Positions 61,068 through 64,000 of a stretch of 64,000 bases of DNA are shown here, piece after piece. The notes under the pieces were generated by a model. That model ran no database searches and was not told where the DNA came from. It was given only the letters and a program-made list of their open reading frames with translations. The stretch lies in NCBI RefSeq assembly GCF_036417355.1, contig NZ_CP143889.1:186001-250000 (forward strand). The letters run 5' to 3'. Numbering within the stretch: position 1 is the first letter of the stretch; every line of letters starts with the position of its first letter. The translations under genes and the position numbers were made by a program. Source of the DNA: Akkermansia sp. RCC_12PD. GTDB taxonomy: Bacteria; Verrucomicrobiota; Verrucomicrobiia; Verrucomicrobiales; Akkermansiaceae.

Positions 61068-64000
61068 ATGAACACTCCAGCTGCTACTCCTGGCAGCAAG
61101 TCTTCTTCCATTCCTGCTTATCGCAAATGGTACTTCGGCTCTACGGCCAAACCCATGCTGCGGGGCATGCGCACCGCTTCGGAGCCCGATCCGCTGCCGT
61201 TTGAACCAATCCACGAAAAAGACAACCACAAAGTAGGTCCTCCCAGCACCTCGGCGGACGGGTACAACACCTACGGCACCTTCACCATCCCGGAAGGAGC
61301 CGATGGCAAAAAGCTCTACGGCACCTGTTCTCTCTTCCTGGGGGTGGACGACTGGGGCAGTCTGGAGGTGAAGGACTCCGGCGGCAAGGTGGTGGCGCAG
61401 GTGGACCTGAAGGAAAACTCGCAGGAGGCGGGAGACAAGGGCGGCCACAAATACCACACGGGCACCGGCGGGGCGCAGCTGCCTTCCGGTTCCTACAGCT
61501 GGGAAGTCAACCAGACCAACATCGACTACAAGCCTGAAAAAGACAACGTCTCCATCTGCAACTACAGCATCGACGTGGTTCCGACGGAGCCGGGCGGCAA
61601 GGAGGAACCTGAGAAGTGCCCGTGCGAGGGAGACACGTGCGACAATAGCGGCGGAACGCCGCCCTCCCCGTCGCTGGCCCGGTCGGGCTCTGCGGCGGGT
61701 GTGAAAAGCAGCACACTGGGGAACTACTCCTCGGCAGGGTGCAGCGTGACGGCGGAAAGCACGGCTACGCTGATGTACTGGTCGTGCAACTTTGGGGCAT
61801 TCAGGGGGCTGGGAAATCTTCCTGCGGGGCGGTTGGAACTGAGGGCTGAGGAAAACATCTCCGGCCTGGAAAACCCGGTGTCTCTGGCCTACAACCATCC
61901 CTTGAACAGCCGTCTGGACGTGCCCGAAGGGGGCATTGTGCCCGGAGTGCGGTTCAATCTGGTGCAGGGAGACCGGGTGATTGCGATGCGCTGCTACACG
62001 GACGGGTCCGTGCTGCCCATCGGGGTGGACACGTCGGGCGGAGGGCGCGCGGCTCTGGCCACGGTGGAGGGGCAATCCTGCCTGCAATGGACCGTCATGG
62101 ATGGCAGCGCCTACCTCTTCTCGGCGGAAACAGGAACGCTCCTCACCTACACCACGGCCGACAGGCAGGTCATCTCCAATGTCGCCACTTATCTGGACGT
62201 CAGGCATGCCCAGGACGGCTCCCTCAGGCAAATCTGGAACCTGTGGGACGGCCTGCTCAACGTGGAAAACGTCACGGCCGCGGGCTACCTCATCGCGCTC
62301 TACACGCCGGGGCAAATCACCGGAACGGACGAACAGGGATTTTATAGCGTTACAGGCGTTCCCTTCAAAACGTTTGCCCTCTCCCTTTCCACGGACGGCC
62401 AATTCACCATCACGGAGCAGACGCCGGCCAGGCAGCCCTATGCCGTCACCTGGTGGAAAAACGGCCTGGCGTGGAACATGCGGAGGGGGACGGGAGAAGA
62501 GGCGATTACAACCACCCGCACGCGCACGGAGGTGGAACCGGAAGACTCGGTCTGGCAGCTGGTGACGGAAATCTCCAAAGGGGGCATCATGGCGGCGCGC
62601 ACCTGCTCCATCTATCAAACGACGGACGTAGGCGACCTGCTGCTCACCCGGGTGGAAGGCTACCAAAGTCCGGAGGCGCAAACCACGCAATACGCCTACG
62701 ACCAGTGCGGACGGCTCAAGACGGAAACGGCTCCCGACGGCAGCCAAATTCATTACGCGTATGACCTCTACGGCCGGCTGCTTACCCGCGACGAACCGTG
62801 GGCGGAAAGCGGCAGGCGCATCACGCGCTACACCTATGCCTATTCGGGAGAAGCCGACTTCAACGACGAACCCGCCACGGAAACGGTAGACCTGCTTCCA
62901 CTGGAAGGGCACATCAAAACGCTGGCGTCCACCGCCTGGAAATACACGACGGCCAACCACGTCAAGAGGACGGAAAAGAGGGTCACGGGGTCAGGTGTGA
63001 CGGGCACGCACCTGACGGCCACGGAACAATGGCTGGCCGGCGCGCCCGATGTCTACGCCCGCGGACGCACCCGGATGACCCGGGACCTCAACGGCGTGCA
63101 AACGTGGCACGACTACGCGGCCACGACGGAACACGGTGCCCTCTACACGGAAACGGTTGAAACGCGCCTCAACGGGGAAACCGTGCCGGGACAGAGCACG
63201 CGCACCATTACCTGGATCACGGCGGAAGGGCAGCGCGTCAGGGAGGAAAGCCACGTTCTGCTCAGCAGCGGGGAATGGGCCATCACAGACAGCGCCTCTT
63301 ACGAATTTGACACGCAGAACCGGTGGGTGAAAAAGACGGCTGGCAACGGCCGGGTGACGCAGCGCGAATTGATGTGCGACGGGCGCCTGCTGTGGGGTAT
63401 TGATGAAGACGGCGTCAGAACGGACTACGCCTACGACACGGCAAGACAATTGATGGAAACAACCCGCTCCGGCGTGACGGACGGGGAAACCGTCGTCACG
63501 CCGGAAACCATCACCACCTACACGAGGGACGCCCAGGGGCGTGTGCTGCAAACACGCACGGACACGGGAGCGATGACTACGCAGGAAAGCACGGCATATG
63601 ATCTTCTTGGAAGAACAATCTCCACCACGGACGTCCTGGGCCGGGTCACCACCTACGCCTACAGCCAGGACGGTTTGACGACCACGCGTACCATCCCCTC
63701 CGGAGCCACATTCATCACGCGCAGCGCCCCGGACGGAACGGTCCTGGAAGAATCCGGCACGGGACAGCGTCATGTCATCCATTCCATTGACTTGGCCAAT
63801 GACGGCGTTCGGACCTTCACGAAAGCCATCTGTGGTGAGACGGAAATCGAGCTGCAAAGAATGATCGTCAACGGAGCCGGGGAAACCCTGCGCACGGGCG
63901 TCCCCAACACCGTCGGCGGGTTCATGTACACGAGAAACACCTACAACGCCAAGGGACAGCTCACCAAAACACAGACGGATGCGGAAACCGCGGCCACAAC
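61068..64000 (+). CDS. YD/Rhs-repeat protein, N-terminal 977 residues (3' end outside window)
   Basis: An uninterrupted frame runs from ATG 61068 to the window end. The N-terminus (MNTPAATPGSKSSSIPAYRK) has no signal peptide. An early beta-domain (~60-165) is followed by a Cys-rich linker (EKCPCEGDTCDNSG, ~180-195). From ~535 onward come YD repeats: YAYDQCGRLKTETAPDG, HYAYDLYGRLLTRD, TDYAYDTARQLMETTRSG, TAYDLLGRTISTTDVLGRVT. These shells enclose a C-terminal toxin or effector in Rhs/Tc-toxin proteins. The C-terminal part and any immunity gene lie beyond 64000. The frame was confirmed at several repeats. Confidence 0.88.
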   Translation, partial: MNTPAATPGSKSSSIPAYRKWYFGSTAKPMLRGMRTASEPDPLPFEPIHEKDNHKVGPPSTSADGYNTYGTFTIPEGADGKKLYGTCSLFLGVDDWGSLEVKDSGGKVVAQVDLKENSQEAGDKGGHKYHTGTGGAQLPSGSYSWEVNQTNIDYKPEKDNVSICNYSIDVVPTEPGGKEEPEKCPCEGDTCDNSGGTPPSPSLARSGSAAGVKSSTLGNYSSAGCSVTAESTATLMYWSCNFGAFRGLGNLPAGRLELRAEENISGLENPVSLAYNHPLNSRLDVPEGGIVPGVRFNLVQGDRVIAMRCYTDGSVLPIGVDTSGGGRAALATVEGQSCLQWTVMDGSAYLFSAETGTLLTYTTADRQVISNVATYLDVRHAQDGSLRQIWNLWDGLLNVENVTAAGYLIALYTPGQITGTDEQGFYSVTGVPFKTFALSLSTDGQFTITEQTPARQPYAVTWWKNGLAWNMRRGTGEEAITTTRTRTEVEPEDSVWQLVTEISKGGIMAARTCSIYQTTDVGDLLLTRVEGYQSPEAQTTQYAYDQCGRLKTETAPDGSQIHYAYDLYGRLLTRDEPWAESGRRITRYTYAYSGEADFNDEPATETVDLLPLEGHIKTLASTAWKYTTANHVKRTEKRVTGSGVTGTHLTATEQWLAGAPDVYARGRTRMTRDLNGVQTWHDYAATTEHGALYTETVETRLNGETVPGQSTRTITWITAEGQRVREESHVLLSSGEWAITDSASYEFDTQNRWVKKTAGNGRVTQRELMCDGRLLWGIDEDGVRTDYAYDTARQLMETTRSGVTDGETVVTPETITTYTRDAQGRVLQTRTDTGAMTTQESTAYDLLGRTISTTDVLGRVTTYAYSQDGLTTTRTIPSGATFITRSAPDGTVLEESGTGQRHVIHSIDLANDGVRTFTKAICGETEIELQRMIVNGAGETLRTGVPNTVGGFMYTRNTYNAKGQLTKTQTDAETAAT

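Noticed and set aside
61044-62960. 638-codon minus-strand frame at the right end
   Set aside because: Antisense to the YD-repeat gene, whose repeats fix the plus-strand frame; the product is Arg/Pro/Gly-rich without motifs.
1-64000. CRISPR array or cas genes
   Set aside because: No regularly spaced short direct repeats and no Cas-like proteins were seen.

Overview
The window looks like a chromosomal segment of a Gram-negative, host-associated bacterium of the Verrucomicrobiota, most probably an Akkermansia-type organism. This is an inference. It rests on moderately high-GC coding with few strong Shine-Dalgarno sites, many signal-peptide proteins of no known family, an alpha-2-macroglobulin, secreted glycosidase-like and lysozyme-like proteins, complex I genes beside citrate synthase, and a type II secretion/type IV pilus-like cluster. 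No rRNA or marker search could be run.

Layout. 1-8.4 kb: end of the complex I operon (nuoM, nuoN), secreted and small membrane unknowns, sufT, a PpiD/SurA-like periplasmic chaperone and a POT peptide transporter. 8.4-13.2 kb: a methyltransferase coupled to rsgA, a pentapeptide-repeat protein, a decayed papain-like peptidase gene and a polyprenyl diphosphate synthase. 13.3-16.1 kb: larC-larE-larB for the nickel-pincer nucleotide cofactor, with larE split by a C8 run. 16.2-22.8 kb: a secreted glycosidase-like protein, an exported superoxide dismutase, a fused nucleotidyltransferase/GHMP kinase, murJ and an aminotransferase. 23.0-25.5 kb: a pseudogene with two in-frame stops, a YlbF-like protein with a Cys/His tail, copy 1 of a 244-bp mobile element and a secreted ankyrin protein. 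25.6-34.4 kb: dusB, a pilus/T2SS-like operon (two ATPases, an F-type platform protein, a G-type pseudopilin), and two family-2 glycosyltransferases, the second destroyed by element copy 2. 34.5-43.1 kb: housekeeping genes (ndk, rluE-like, rpoZ, smpB, trmL, citrate synthase, tsaB) among membrane unknowns. 43.2-48.8 kb: an accessory region with one phage-like gene, two tandem paralogous secreted proteins and a strikingly A+T-rich block of secreted unknowns, ending at tRNA-Arg(CCU). 49.0-60.5 kb: a lipoprotein, an iron alcohol dehydrogenase, a secreted unknown, a 2115-residue alpha-2-macroglobulin and a DMT transporter. 60.5-64.0 kb: an A+T-rich segment, then a YD/Rhs-repeat gene running off the end.

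The most notable structures are non-coding or broken. (1) Two near-identical 244-bp elements with terminal inverted repeats and 8-bp target duplications lie in opposite orientation around the secretion operon; removing copy 2 restores the glycosyltransferase reading frame exactly. (2) Homopolymer-length changes break larE (C8), a secreted protein's signal peptide (T7) and the peptidase pseudogene. (3) Two diverged, inverted copies of a ~175-bp sequence lie at tRNA-Arg and just before the Rhs gene, and look like ends of an integrative element.
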